DNA of 64,000 nt from Bacteroidales bacterium UBA3743 (GCA_002371265.1 DFGT01000029.1:7888-71887), one strand, 5' to 3'; shown: positions 8,702-18,800, counted from the first letter of the stretch. Program-made: numbers and translations. The notes: generated by a model not told the origin, from the sequence alone.

Positions 8702-9580
8702 TTACAGCTGTGCGTCTGGCAACTCAAAGATAGACGAAGCTGTCTTGCCTGGATCACCAGTTTCAAAACCTCTCTTCAACCAACGTGAACGCTGTGCTGA
8801 TGTTCCGTGGTTGAACGTTTCTGGCTGAGTGCGTCCATAAGCCTGCTGCTGCAGATAGTCGTCACCAATCTTTGATGCGGCATTCAAACCTTCCTCTATA
8901 TCTCCGACTTCCATTGAATTGTATTTGGCATTGTCGTGGTGAGCCCAAACACCTGCGAAGAAATCAGCCTGGAGTTCAAGACGGATATTCAACTTGTTGC
9001 TCTCCACCTGCGACATTCTAGCCTGCTGCTGCGACACCTTCTGCAACGTGCCAAGAAGATACTGCACATGATGACCCACCTCATGGGCGATAACATATGC
9101 CTTTGCGAAATCTCCCTTTGCACCATAATTGTTTTCCAACTGATCAAAGAAATTAAGGTCGATATACACAGCCTGGTCGCCGGAACAATAAAAAGGTCCT
9201 GATTCTGATGTCGCGTTTCCACATGCTGATGACACAGCACCACGGAACACTACCATCTTTGGGGCTTTATATGTCATACCAGAATTCTTAAAGATCTCAG
9301 TCCACACATCCTCAGTACCTGCAAGGATCTGCGCTGCGAACTGATATTTCTCTTCATCCTCTTTTGTCGGAGTGTAGCCACTACCTGTCTCAACCTTTGG
9401 CTGGCTTGAATATGAATTCCAACCTGCTGATAGTCCAGATACAACACTGCCTGTCTGCATGTATGTGAAAATACCTACGATTGCAGCAACCAAAAGGCTT
9501 CCTCCTCCGGCAACTGCCTTTCCACTTACTCCACGTCTGTCATCCACATTGCTGGATGTTCTTCTTCCTGTTAGCTTCAT
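8702..9580 (-). CDS. Neutral zinc metallopeptidase (YpfJ family)
   Basis: Membrane-anchored protein of 292 residues. The N-terminus MKLTGRRTSSNVDDRRG is typical of the family, followed by one hydrophobic segment (about 25-48, Gly/Ala/Val-rich) and a metallopeptidase domain. The zinc motif is His166-Glu167-x-x-His170 in AHEVGHHVQ, with the third ligand expected in the ELQADFFAG segment. Cellular substrate is not known for the family. A minus-strand -7 box TATTTTTG lies at 9613-9620, giving a leader of about 25 nt. The gene is monocistronic and ends at a bidirectional terminator. Confidence 0.85.
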   Translation of the reverse strand: MKLTGRRTSSNVDDRRGVSGKAVAGGGSLLVAAIVGIFTYMQTGSVVSGLSAGWNSYSSQPKVETGSGYTPTKEDEEKYQFAAQILAGTEDVWTEIFKNSGMTYKAPKMVVFRGAVSSACGNATSESGPFYCSGDQAVYIDLNFFDQLENNYGAKGDFAKAYVIAHEVGHHVQYLLGTLQKVSQQQARMSQVESNKLNIRLELQADFFAGVWAHHDNAKYNSMEVGDIEEGLNAASKIGDDYLQQQAYGRTQPETFNHGTSAQRSRWLKRGFETGDPGKTASSIFELPDAQL

Positions 9581-9752
9581 TTATTTTAAGTTTAAGTTTA
9601 TATTCTGAGACGCAAAAATACGTTTTTTTTGATTTTTTACATTATTTATCGGAATCATTTCTTGTATTTGTTTTAGTACGAGGATTTTTGTGTGGGAAAC
9701 GCCTCAACGGAGAAAACAAATAATGAGAAAATACGGTCGGACACTCTATATA

Positions 9753-11129
9753 TTATTTAACTCCAAACTCTTTGTCGATCTTAAGCAACGGAGCTATGAA
9801 AAACGGTGGAATCGTACAGATGCATACCCACACGAAGAAGTTTGTGTATCCCAACGTCTCCTGCATATATCCAGCTATCATTCCCGGGATCATCATTCCG
9901 AGCGCCATCAAACCTGTGCAGATAGCATAATGTGTAGTTGAATATTTTCCTTGCGAGATATAGACAAGATAGAGTGTGAACGCTGTGAATCCGAATCCGT
10001 AGCCAAACTGCTCAATCGCCACCATGGTATAGATAGTCGGAAGGAATGCGGTCTGTGTGGAACTCAAAAATATATAGACCACATTAGGGATATTCATAAA
10101 CAGCAACATCGGGAACATCATCTTTTTCAATCCATATCTCGACACTGCGATTCCACCAAGCACCCCTCCTGTCATCAGCGCGATCACTCCGACCAGACCG
10201 TAGATATTGCCGACATCTGTCAGCGACAATCCTAGTCCGCCATTCTCATATGTGTCCTTCAAAAAGAGCTGCGCGATCTTTCCAAGCTGAGCCTCACCAA
10301 GACGGTATGTGAAGATGAAAAGAAGAGCGAGAATAAGTTCCCTGCCCGTGAATTTTGCAAAAAACGATTTGAAATTATTCTTGAGCGACGCTACGATTCC
10401 ATCTAATTCTACAGTCTTCTGTGCGTCGGTTCCATTCTGAGACGTACGACCGTACGTCTCTACAGACAACATTTCATCATCAGACGTACGACCGATTTCC
10501 AAACGTTTTTTATCATTCGGCAAAAACGCAAAATGATAAACGGACAAAAAGAGAAACGCGATTGCCATTATATAGAAGACGGTGCTCCAGGCACTAGCAT
10601 GCGCAGGAATAACATCCATTCCGTCGACGGTATTCTTTTCAAACAGCTGCCCTGCCAACACCAGACATCCCCACTGACATAGCACCGTGCTGATTCGATA
10701 GAATGTGTTACGTATTCCGACGAAGAACGACTGCTGGTTGGTGTCGAGGGCAAGGATATACAATCCGTCGGCAGCTATATCATGAGTGGCAGAGGCAAAC
10801 GCGCAGAGCCAGAAAAATGCCAACGACGCATTGAGCCAGAAGTCACACGGAGCTGTGAACGCCACTCCTCCAAGAGCAATAGCGACAATAAACTGCATCA
10901 CCACCACCCACATCTTCTTGCTTCCGAACAGGTCGAGAATCGGACTCCAAAACGGTTTGATAACCCACGGCAGATACATCCAAGAGGTGTAGAGAGCCAC
11001 GTCTGTATTGCTCAGACCCATTTCTGAAAGGAAAAGCATCGCAAGAGTGTTCACTGCAAAATATGGAGCACCCTCCGCCATATATAATGTGGGGATCCAA
11101 GCCCACGGAGTCGTTTGTCTTTTATCCAT
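9753..11129 (-). CDS. MFS transporter, AmpG/PAT-like
   Basis: Twelve-helix major-facilitator carrier of about 458 residues starting MDKRQTTPWAWIPTLY. Segments GLSNTDVALYTSWMYLPWVIKPFWSPILD and ATHDIAADGLYILAL are characteristic of AmpG-like permeases, which import muropeptides or acetyl-CoA. The substrate here is not determinable, although the nearby GH3 lipoprotein makes a cell-wall sugar plausible. The start at 11129 is chosen because the promoter at 11153-11184 lies inside the longer open frame. The central cytoplasmic loop is extended by a sequence derived from a palindromic repeat (10439-10495). Confidence 0.85.
   Translation of the reverse strand: MDKRQTTPWAWIPTLYMAEGAPYFAVNTLAMLFLSEMGLSNTDVALYTSWMYLPWVIKPFWSPILDLFGSKKMWVVVMQFIVAIALGGVAFTAPCDFWLNASLAFFWLCAFASATHDIAADGLYILALDTNQQSFFVGIRNTFYRISTVLCQWGCLVLAGQLFEKNTVDGMDVIPAHASAWSTVFYIMAIAFLFLSVYHFAFLPNDKKRLEIGRTSDDEMLSVETYGRTSQNGTDAQKTVELDGIVASLKNNFKSFFAKFTGRELILALLFIFTYRLGEAQLGKIAQLFLKDTYENGGLGLSLTDVGNIYGLVGVIALMTGGVLGGIAVSRYGLKKMMFPMLLFMNIPNVVYIFLSSTQTAFLPTIYTMVAIEQFGYGFGFTAFTLYLVYISQGKYSTTHYAICTGLMALGMMIPGMIAGYMQETLGYTNFFVWVCICTIPPFFIAPLLKIDKEFGVK
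10439..10495. repeat. Palindromic repeat inside the MFS coding sequence
   Basis: GAGACGTAC-GACC-GTACGTCTC (10439-10461) is followed 20 bp later by a partial direct copy AGACGTACGACCG (10482-10494). Both are read in frame and give two GRTS motifs in the central loop (residues about 210-235). The same hairpin type is intergenic at 14619, 24116 and 40418. Confidence 0.75.
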
Positions 11130-11152
11130 AATTATATTAGAATCAATAAATA

Positions 11153-11184
11153 CAAAATTAATGCAGAAAAGTAATATTTGCAAA
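11153..11184 (-). promoter_or_regulatory. Promoter of MFS transporter gene
   Basis: Minus strand: TTTG (11184-11181), 20-base spacer, TAATTTTG (11160-11153). This is a full match to the Bacteroidota sigma-ABfr consensus and decides the start codon at 11129. Confidence 0.7.
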
Positions 11185-11369
11185 AAATGTTTGCTGGTTT
11201 TCCAAGCGTCTACTTATTATATACGACGTCGGTTCTGTTTGATTCATTTTTATTGCGGGCAGGTTAAAAAAACGACTCTAGATCTACCAAGCTCTGCGAT
11301 TGTTGTTCTTCACCTGTTATTAGTTGCCTTAATAGACAGTCGGCACTCAGGCATTGTCGGGAAAAACAT

Positions 11370-11412
11370 AAAAAAAGACTTGTAAACATTCCGTCTACAA
11401 GTCTACATTTTT
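11370..11412 (-). terminator. Terminator downstream of tRNA-Gln
   Basis: Stem AGACTTGTA / TACAAGTCT with A-rich sequence on its left side, which reads as a T run on the minus strand after the tRNA. The 240 bases from here to the MFS promoter show nothing else recognisable. Confidence 0.7.
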
Positions 11413-11417
11413 TCTTG

Positions 11418-11489
11418 TTGTCCTACTAGGACTCGAACCTAGTCAAACGGTACCAAAAACCGGTGTGCTACCATTACACCATAGGACAA
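11418..11489 (-). tRNA. tRNA-Gln (anticodon TTG)
   Basis: On the minus strand a 72-base cloverleaf is seen: acceptor TTGTCCT/AGGACAA, D-arm with GGTGTAATGGTAGCAC, anticodon stem CCGG with loop TTTTTGG giving anticodon TTG, and T-arm CTAGGTTCGAGTCCTAG. CCA is not encoded. It has its own promoter and terminator. Confidence 0.95.
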
Positions 11490-11527
11490 TCACAACTCGA
11501 TAGCCTTTAGGCTCTCATTTGCGGGTG

Positions 11528-11559
11528 CAAAGGTAAGGCGATTTATCTATTTATCCAAA
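11528..11559 (-). promoter_or_regulatory. Promoter of tRNA-Gln
   Basis: Minus strand: TTTG (11559-11556), 20-base spacer, TACCTTTG (11535-11528). A complete consensus promoter about 40 bases before the tRNA. Confidence 0.7.
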
Positions 11560-11828
11560 CAAAACTCGATTTTTTTCTTCCATATTTGATAAAATTCGAG
11601 TTATCAACAAGTTATGAACAATTCAAACCATAAATCCAAAGCATTTTTGTATTTTTATTCGCAATGATTTTAGAAATGAATAAACAAACATTTTTTTATT
11701 TTTTTCAAATCATTTTTCATATCAATGCTCATAATAATAAGTTATGATTTTAGTACGAAACTTTTCATTTTTTTTTACCTTAAATCACTTTTTTATTCCC
11801 AACTTTGCGAATGTAAAACAATCGAAAA
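11560..11828. other. A/T-rich intergenic region
   Basis: Very A/T-rich spacer between tRNA-Gln and nrdG. It contains ordinary T/A runs and a weak -7-like AACTTTGC at about 11811 before nrdG. No gene, RNA or repeat is recognised. Confidence 0.5.
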
Positions 11829-12374
11829 ATGGAAGACTTAATCGGAGAACTTCACATAATGAAAGTATACCCAGAGACTATCGTGGATGGTCCAGGGTTT
11901 CGCTATTCAATCTATCTATCTGGATGCAGACACCATTGCCCAGGTTGTCAGAATCCAAATAGCTGGAATCCGCTAAACGGACTTCCATTGAGACGTAGCA
12001 TGGTGGACGAAATGGTTGAGTCTATCAACGAGAATCCTATTCTTGACGGTGTCACTTTTTCTGGTGGCGACCCTTTCTTCAACCCTAAGGATTTTGGGTA
12101 CATTTTAAAAAGAATCAAGAAGGAGACGGGCAAAAACATCTGGGTATATACTGGCTACAAATTCGAGGAACTACTTGAGATTGAAGAAGTTATTCCGTTG
12201 CTGAACTATATCGACGTGATTGTCGACGGAAGATTCGACCAGTCTAAGTTCGATCCACGTCTCGACTGGAGAGGCAGTAGCAACCAAAGGCTTGTGAAGG
12301 TGCAGGAAGAGCTCCGTAAGTTCCGCAAGGAAAAAAAAGAGGCGGAGAAAGCCAGCAAAAAAGAAGCCTGCTGA
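11829..12374 (+). CDS. nrdG: Anaerobic ribonucleotide reductase activating protein
   Basis: Radical-SAM activase that installs the glycyl radical on the class III reductase NrdD. The 4Fe-4S cluster motif CxxxCxxC is Cys33/Cys37/Cys40 (GCRHHCPGC), and the SAM-binding GGDP is in VTFSGGDPFF. At 181 residues the length is normal, with a lysine-rich C-terminal tail (KEKKEAEKASKKEA) beyond the usual domain end. The start could also be the in-frame ATG at 11859. nrdD is not next to it in this window, which is unusual but not rare. A terminator-like hairpin follows. Confidence 0.93.
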   Translation: MEDLIGELHIMKVYPETIVDGPGFRYSIYLSGCRHHCPGCQNPNSWNPLNGLPLRRSMVDEMVESINENPILDGVTFSGGDPFFNPKDFGYILKRIKKETGKNIWVYTGYKFEELLEIEEVIPLLNYIDVIVDGRFDQSKFDPRLDWRGSSNQRLVKVQEELRKFRKEKKEAEKASKKEAC

Positions 12375-12430
12375 TTTAAGGACAAAACAAAGAATAAAAG
12401 ATATAGAAATTTTAATTGGTTAAGTGTTTG

Positions 12431-12467
12431 AGGACCGTACGTTTTGACAACGAGCGGCCCTTTTTTT
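12431..12467 (+). terminator. Terminator-like hairpin after nrdG
   Basis: GGACCG...CGGCCC imperfect stem immediately followed by seven T residues. Confidence 0.5.
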
Positions 12468-12666
12468 ATTCCATGAAGCATGAGGAAAACTGTCGGGAAA
12501 GCTTGTCTCATATACAAATTCACATTGCCAGCAAGAGATCATTTTTTCACTCTCTGAAGGTTGAGAAAATGGTTCATCCAAGCAATCGCATCAGACAGAC
12601 TTAAATGGCGCGATACAACTTTGCAACAAGCGTTTATTTTTATACAAAAAAGTGAAAAATTATTTA
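12468..12666. other. Unassigned intergenic stretch
   Basis: About 200 bases between the nrdG terminator and the HD-gene promoter. A 62-codon frame crosses it (12416-12604) but overlaps the terminator and resembles nothing known. I see no convincing feature. Confidence 0.4.
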
Positions 12667-12698
12667 ATTGCGAGTTTCCTACCAAATCATTACCTTTG
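12667..12698 (+). promoter_or_regulatory. Promoter of HD-domain gene
   Basis: ATTG (12667-12670), 20-base spacer, TACCTTTG (12691-12698). Transcription would start near 12704, after the upstream in-frame ATG at 12668, so translation must begin at 12716. Confidence 0.6.
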
Positions 12699-12715
12699 TG
12701 AAAAAAGAAATCACA

Positions 12716-13255
12716 ATGATAGATCCAATAGCAATAATAAAAAAATACTACGACGAGAACAGCGAGCTATATCATATTCTCGTCACCCATTCAAAAGAGG
12801 TCACAGAAAAGGCATTGAAGATTGTCGACGCGCATCCTGAACTTGGTGCCGACCGTCAGTTTGTGGAGGAAGGAGCAATGCTTCACGACATTGGAATCTT
12901 CAAGACTTCAGCATCAGGAATCTGTTGCGACGGTGACAAGCCATACATCTGCCACGGCTATCTTGGCAGCGAACTGCTCCAAGCGGAAGGTCTGCCACGC
13001 CATGCATTGGTGGCTGAGCGTCACACGGGCACTGGATTATCGTTGAAGCAGATTATTGAGCAAAATCTTCCTGTTCCACACCGAGACATGCGTCCAGTCA
13101 GCATAGAAGAACAAATCATCTGTTTCGCCGACAAGTTTTTCAGCAAAACACACTTGGGTGAGGAAAGAGATTTTGAACAAGCCAGACGCAAGCTGGAAAA
13201 ATTCGGCGAAGAATCGCTTAATCAGTTTGACAAATGGGGAAAGATGTTTTTATAG
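12716..13255 (+). CDS. HD-domain phosphohydrolase
   Basis: A 179-residue cytoplasmic protein with an HD metal-dependent phosphohydrolase fold: an N-terminal His (VTHSKEV), the HD pair in EEGAMLHDIGIF and further His in CHGYLG and ERHTG. Members hydrolyse phosphomonoesters or nucleotides, and the substrate is not predictable here. A conserved ICCDG-KPYICHG segment sits between the metal ligands. The start at 12716 is chosen from the promoter position. The def-like gene begins 47 bp downstream and may be co-transcribed. Confidence 0.85.
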   Translation: MIDPIAIIKKYYDENSELYHILVTHSKEVTEKALKIVDAHPELGADRQFVEEGAMLHDIGIFKTSASGICCDGDKPYICHGYLGSELLQAEGLPRHALVAERHTGTGLSLKQIIEQNLPVPHRDMRPVSIEEQIICFADKFFSKTHLGEERDFEQARRKLEKFGEESLNQFDKWGKMFL

Positions 13256-13302
13256 TTGTTGGCGGCAGCCAAAAATTCTCGTTCATCGCTAAATAAAAGG
13301 AA

Positions 13303-13713
13303 ATGGTAAAAGAGATAATGCACGACCCGTTGTTTCTCTCACAGAAATCAGAGCCTGCAACGGAAGAAGACAGACAAGTGGTCGTTGACCTGCTCGACAC
13401 ACTGCGTGCCCACCTTGACGGATGCGTGGGGATGGCAGCAAACATGATTGGCGTCTTGAAAAATATAATTGTAGTTTGCGTGGGTGATAAACAAGAAGCT
13501 TTCATCAACCCTGTAATCACATTGAAATTGAAACCTTATCCTGCAGAAGAGGGATGTCTTTCATTGCCTGGTGTAAAGAAGACAATTCGATACAATGAAA
13601 TAGAGTTGGAATATTTAGACTTTAATTTCAAACCACAAAGGAAGAAATTCAGAGGCTTTACAGCCCAGATTATCCAGCATGAAATCGACCACTGCAACGG
13701 CATTTTGATTTAA
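13303..13713 (+). CDS. Peptide deformylase, short divergent form
   Basis: Removes the formyl group from nascent N-terminal Met. The three deformylase motifs are recognisable: GVGMAANMIG (canonical GxGxAAxQ with Asn in place of Gln), EGCLSLPG with the metal Cys, and QHEIDHCNG with the HExxH pair. At 136 residues it is shorter than classical Def (~165-190), lacking the usual C-terminal extension. The Gln to Asn change in motif 1 suggests a second, accessory deformylase rather than the essential housekeeping copy. That is an inference. Confidence 0.8.
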   Translation: MVKEIMHDPLFLSQKSEPATEEDRQVVVDLLDTLRAHLDGCVGMAANMIGVLKNIIVVCVGDKQEAFINPVITLKLKPYPAEEGCLSLPGVKKTIRYNEIELEYLDFNFKPQRKKFRGFTAQIIQHEIDHCNGILI

Positions 13714-13809
13714 TGCATAATGCGTAATTGTTGGGACATGCCACACGTCGTGGGGGAATTCATAATTCACAATGCATAATTGTCGAAAACAAATAACATA
13801 TAAACCATC

Positions 13810-14557
13810 ATGAAAACTAAAAACATCATAATCATCCTGTTATCTCTTCATTCACTGCTATCATCAGCATATGAAAAAGAGTTGAATGACTATCCTATAC
13901 CAAGAAACATAAATGGCTGTTTTCGTATATTATATATTAGATAAAACCATAGAACCAGAAGACAAAGAGTTGGTCAAGGCTCTCCACGAAGACAGCATCT
14001 GCAACCATGAAGAATTTACATATCCTCATATGGATTTCTATCATCATTGGATACAAACAGATGAACGGCCATCGAGACTTGTGAAATATTTTGAGAGGAA
14101 AGGATTCTACAACTACGATGAGATTTATGAGACAATCTTAGTCTCTTATCATCGCTATTTGAACAACCAAGAGATTGACCTGGAAAAACAAAATGAAAGA
14201 TTTACAGAAAGACGAAAAATAAGGAAAGAAGAACAAGACAAAAGAGCCAGAGAGTACCAGTTACGTATAGAAATGGACTCTATCAATGGAGTATACATTC
14301 CAAAAGATATTGAGGATTGCTGTGTTCAGCTGGATAAAATTCTAAGTGAGAAAGACAAGGAATACATCAAAGGGCTTCTCAAAGAAGACATCTTAAAACA
14401 TTTGCATTTCGGTTTAGGCATGTGGATAAGAAACAATTGGGGACTATGGGGAGGCTCACGTCTACAACAATATTTTTTTGACAAGAAAATAGACCATCCA
14501 GATGGAATGTCAGGTGAGATTCTAAGAGCCTACTACGACTGGCTGAATAAAAAATAA
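13810..14557 (+). pseudogene. Secreted DUF6794-like protein broken by a 7-bp tandem duplication
   Basis: The gene starts at 13810 with a signal peptide (MKTKNIIIILLSLHSLLSSAYEKEL) and enters a first DUF6794-like repeat (YPIPRNINGCFRIL). At 13926-13939 the heptamer TATATTA occurs twice in tandem. With one copy the frame continues into LDKTIEPEDKELVKAL and on to the end. With two copies translation stops after RILYIR. The downstream frame (open from ATG 13913) contains a charged linker (about 60-110) and a second domain copy, IPKDIEDCCVQLDKIL...FGLGMWIRNNWGLWGG. The internal duplication (IPRNINGCF-LDK vs IPKDIEDCC-LDK) supports the repair. Function unknown. It could be a fixed mutation, a phase-variable site or a sequencing error. 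Confidence 0.75.
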
Positions 14558-14618
14558 TTCATAATTCGTAATGCGTAATTGTTGGGACAAAACACACATC
14601 TGATGATTCAACCTCTTG

Positions 14619-14645
14619 TAGATACGCACGGTCGTGCGTCTCATG
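14619..14645. repeat. Hairpin of the GACGCAC/GTGCGTC family
   Basis: TAGATACGCACGGTCGTGCGTCTCA forms a near-perfect stem. The same type is found at 24116 and 40418 as terminators and inside the MFS gene. It lies between the convergent DUF6794-like gene and the yciH-like gene. Confidence 0.6.
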
Positions 14646-14709
14646 ATTATCCCATTGTTTAGATTGCACCCACAATTACGAATTACGCATTAAGCATTAC
14701 GAATTAAAT

Positions 14710-15042
14710 TCAATTTCCCCTCTTCGCCTTATGACCAAGTTTTTTCAGGCACTCCACAGCAGCGTCACGCTTGTCGCCCTGAAGAAGGATCTCCTCCTCA
14801 CGGTATGAACCACCTGTCGCCAGTTTTTTCTTCAACACGTCAGCAATCTGATGCACCGTCTCCAAATCACAAGTGAAACCAGAGATGATAGTGGCAGTCT
14901 TCCCTCCTCTACCCTTCTTTTCAAAACTGACGATCAAATTCTGAGAATCCACCTTCTCTTCCACCTTTTCCTCTACAACCGGTTCTGCATCTCCCTGTGG
15001 CAATGTGCCTTTAAGCGCTGATAGCGAATCTTTCCAATCCAT
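14710..15042 (-). CDS. SUI1/eIF-1 family translation factor (YciH-like)
   Basis: A 110-residue protein with a variable acidic N-terminus (VVEEKVEEKV) and a C-terminal SUI1 domain, including the conserved KGRGGKTATIISGF segment and the TGGSYREEEILLQGD motif. YciH-type proteins bind the small ribosomal subunit and influence initiation fidelity. The bacterial role is only partly known. A minus-strand -7 box TATTTTTG lies at 15080-15087, about 40 bases before the start. Confidence 0.9.
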   Translation of the reverse strand: MDWKDSLSALKGTLPQGDAEPVVEEKVEEKVDSQNLIVSFEKKGRGGKTATIISGFTCDLETVHQIADVLKKKLATGGSYREEEILLQGDKRDAAVECLKKLGHKAKRGN

Positions 15043-15212
15043 ATAATTAATTATGTATTTCGTTTCTGTCTTTCAAAAACAAAAATACACGTTTTGAAGA
15101 AAAACTAAAATTTCAAACCGCTTCTTTTATTTTAGAAACATTAAAATTCATAAGACTTCATTTATGTTAAAAACATTTTAATACAAATCACGCAAAAAGA
15201 AAAATAAAATCT

Positions 15213-15220
15213 TAAATTTG
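15213..15220 (+). promoter_or_regulatory. -7 box before FAH-family gene
   Basis: TAAATTTG 25 bases before the start at 15246. No good TTTG partner is seen at the expected distance. Confidence 0.4.
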
Positions 15221-15245
15221 CGAAATTGGTATACTGGAACATATT

Positions 15246-15857
15246 ATGAAGATTATTTGTGTAGGTTGGAACTATGGTTCCCACAATGCAGAATTATATA
15301 AAGAGGAGAAGAAAGAGCCAGTGCTTTTTCTGAAGCCAGAGACATCACTTCTCCGAGAAAACAAACCGTTCTATCTGCCCGATTTTTCACAGCAGGTAGA
15401 GCATGAGGCAGAACTGGTGGTGAGGATCGGCAAGATGGGAAAGAACATCGGCGTCAAATTTGCAGAGCGTTATATCGATGCCATCACTATCGGAGTCGAC
15501 TTTACGGCTCGAGACCTTCAGGCAGCGGCTAAAAAAGCAGGAGCCCCATGGGATATCAGCAAAGGGTTTGACAATTCCGCTCCAATAGGAGAATTCATTG
15601 ACAAAAGTGAATTTGCAGATTTGCAAAACATTAATTTCAGTCTAAGCAAGAATGGCAATATAGTGCAGACAGGCAACAGCGGAGAGATGATCACGTCGAT
15701 AGCGGAAATAGTCTCGTTGGCGAGCAAATATTTCACCTTGAAGACGGGAGATCTGATTTTCACAGGCACACCAAGCGGAGTTGGCAAAGTGGAGATCGGA
15801 GACGAGATCAAAGGATTCATCGAAGGCCAGGAGTTGCTTAAATTCAGTGTCAAATAA
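15246..15857 (+). CDS. Fumarylacetoacetate hydrolase family protein
   Basis: A 203-residue FAH-fold protein of the YcgM/FAHD1 type, usually acylpyruvate hydrolases or oxaloacetate decarboxylases with a Mg2+ site. Visible features are the N-terminal GWNYGSHNAE, the E-x-E metal motif in VEHEAELVVRIG, FTARDLQ, and the C-terminal GDLIFTGTPSGVG. The gene stops 15 bp before porU, so the T9SS genes may share its transcript. A functional link to secretion is not evident. Confidence 0.88.
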   Translation: MKIICVGWNYGSHNAELYKEEKKEPVLFLKPETSLLRENKPFYLPDFSQQVEHEAELVVRIGKMGKNIGVKFAERYIDAITIGVDFTARDLQAAAKKAGAPWDISKGFDNSAPIGEFIDKSEFADLQNINFSLSKNGNIVQTGNSGEMITSIAEIVSLASKYFTLKTGDLIFTGTPSGVGKVEIGDEIKGFIEGQELLKFSVK

Positions 15858-15872
15858 CAAAATTGAATGATT

Positions 15873-18800
15873 ATGAAGTCATTAAAAAATATATTCACGT
15901 ACACGATTGCGATGACATTGGCATCAATGAGTGTTGCCAGTGCGCAGAATCTGCGTACATACACCGACAAATCAGTATTGTCGAGCGGAAAGACAGTAAA
16001 GATTAGAGTGCAGGAGGAGGGTCTATACTCATTCACATACAATGAGTTGCGTGAGATGGGATTCTCCAACCCTAAAAATGTGCACCTACGCGGATACGGA
16101 GGCGAATTGCTTAACGAAGATTTCACAGAAACCAACCATTACGTCGACGACTTGGCCGACCAGCCAGTTGTGGATTTAGGAGATAAAATTGCATTTTATC
16201 TAAGAGGCGTTGTGGGGTTGACAAAAATAAACGCATCTGCCACAAACAATATCGGCATAACAGAAAACTACACATCTGATTATTCCTACTATTTTCTACA
16301 TGAAGAGAATACTGAGGCAAAAAGAATCGAGTTGGCTGAGGAGTTGGCAGAAGACAGCATAAAAGAGACGACATACACAGCCATCAAATGGCAGAAATTT
16401 GACGACATCAACGTTGCTAAATCAGGAAGAAACTGGTATGGAAACAAATTCAGCAACGGGAACAGCAAAACATTCACATTCTCCTTCACCAATCTTATTG
16501 CAGGGGAAATAGGAAGAATCTACAGCAATGTGATGTCTGCATCTTCAACAACAGGAGAATTCAATCTCAAAACCGATTTGACAGACAAATCAGTCACACT
16601 TGAGAAAGCGGCAAAATATGATTTTGGATTTGAAAAAACAATGGAAGCAGAAGTAACCCAGCCGTCATCCAATTCTATTTCAGCCACATATAAATACACA
16701 ACATCATCAGCTACTGGAGCCGGATACATCGACTATATAATTGCTGCCGCAAAGTGTAATTTGAGAGGCAATGTCGGATACCAAATGATTCCAGTAAGCC
16801 CTTCTTATACAGAAACGACCATCACATACGCCGCACTAAATTCCAATTCAAACATTCAAGTTTGGGATGTCACAGAGATCGGAGACATCAGAATAGTACC
16901 AACAAGATTGAGCCAAGACAGTTTGATTTTCACTGTCAAAACAAGACCGACAGTAGGCAGATATATTATGGCAAACTGGGGAGGAGACTTTCCAACTCCA
17001 GAAGTTGTAGGAGAAGTGAACAACCAGAACCTACACGCATTGAAGGATATCGAGTACGTGGTAGTCACACCCCCAGAATTCATCGACCAGGCGAACGAAA
17101 TAGCGGAATTTCATAAAAAAGAAGATGGAATGAGTGTTGCTGTAGTCACCGCAGAACAAGTGTTCAATGAATTTTCAAGCGGAACACCAGACCCGACAGC
17201 CATCAGAGCGTTCATGAAAATGTTGTGGGATAAAGCATCAAAGTCGGAATATGGCGTTTATCCACAATATCTGTTGTTAATGGGAGACGGAACCTATGAC
17301 AATAGAGGAAGACTGAAGATGAACGACTACAACAAAATGCTGACATACCAATCCATCAAATCACTAAACGAAACGTCGAGCTACACAAACGACGACTATT
17401 TCGGTTATGTTGAGGACGGAACGCTAGGATACAACAACCTGTACATGAACAAGAATGTTAACATTGGTGTAGGTAGATTTCCTGTCTCTAAAGCAGAGCA
17501 AGCAGACATTCTCATCAACAAAGTAAAACAATACTATGCCTTGGAGCCAGGCGAATGGAGATCTAAAATTCTATCTTTGGCCGACGATAATGACGAGCAG
17601 TCATCAACTTCAGCATTTCACTCATTTTTATCACATCAAGAAGAAGCCATATTCGCATTAGAAACAGTAGAGCCAAGAATGAATGTAACACGTCTCTATT
17701 GGGATAACTTCAAATGCGATATGAGCGGAGGATCGCGCAGATACCCTGAGGTGACTGCAGCAATAACTAAAAAGTTCTCTGAAGGTTCATTGATTTTCAA
17801 CTATCTAGGACACAGTTCATACAACGCAATAAGTGCAGAGCACTCATATTCAATATCTCAAGCACAATCTATATACAACAAGATTTATCCTGTATGGTTT
17901 GCTGGAAGCTGCAATCTTTCTCAATATGATGATTTCAGATCTAGTTTCGGAGAGGAAATAATACTAAACCCAAATGGAGGAGCAATCGCATCTATTGGTT
18001 CTGTACGTACAGCCTACGCATCTCCCAACCTATCATTGGACAAAGACTTTCTAAAACAAGCTTTCAATCCAGAGAACGAATATTATTTGGGTAAAATATA
18101 CAGAGCCGCAAAAACCGTTAGAGGACAAGACTCCAACAAGATGGTCTACATATTGTTGGGAGACCCTGGTTTGAAATTAAAAGTACCAGAACTTAATCTT
18201 GTAGTCGACTCCATTGTAACTATGAATTCAGATGGAACAATCACGAAGACAGATACTTTAAAAGCTCTTTCCAAAATGAAAATTTATTGCCACGTGGAAG
18301 ACGAGAGTGGCAATATATTAAATCAATTCAACGGATTGGTAAATGCAACACTCAAAGACAAAAAAGTAAAAGCATTCACACTAGGAAACAAAGATGGCAT
18401 TGACCCATTCTCATATCATGACCGTCAGAGCACACTATATACAGGATCTTCCGTTGTGACAAATGGAAAATTTGAACTACAGATGATCATACCTAAAGAC
18501 ATCAACTACAAAGTGGGATATGGCAGACTATCCATGTATGCATATGATGAGCTTAACGGTTTGGATGCAATGGGAGCAAATGAAGATCTGTTGATCGGAG
18601 GAAGTACAGATGATATTATGCCAGACAATGTCGGACCAAACATTGTATTGACGACTAATGGAAAAAAATACAAAGATGGATACAAAGTCAATCCAAATCC
18701 TATGATTTTTGTAGACCTGTCTGATGCAAGCGGAATAAATGCTACAGGAAGCAGTATCGGACATAACATAACTTTGACAATAGATGGCAACACGAAAAAT

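Noticed and set aside
12416..12604. 62-codon open frame after nrdG
   Set aside because: It overlaps the nrdG terminator, has no promoter or family resemblance, and its composition looks non-coding.
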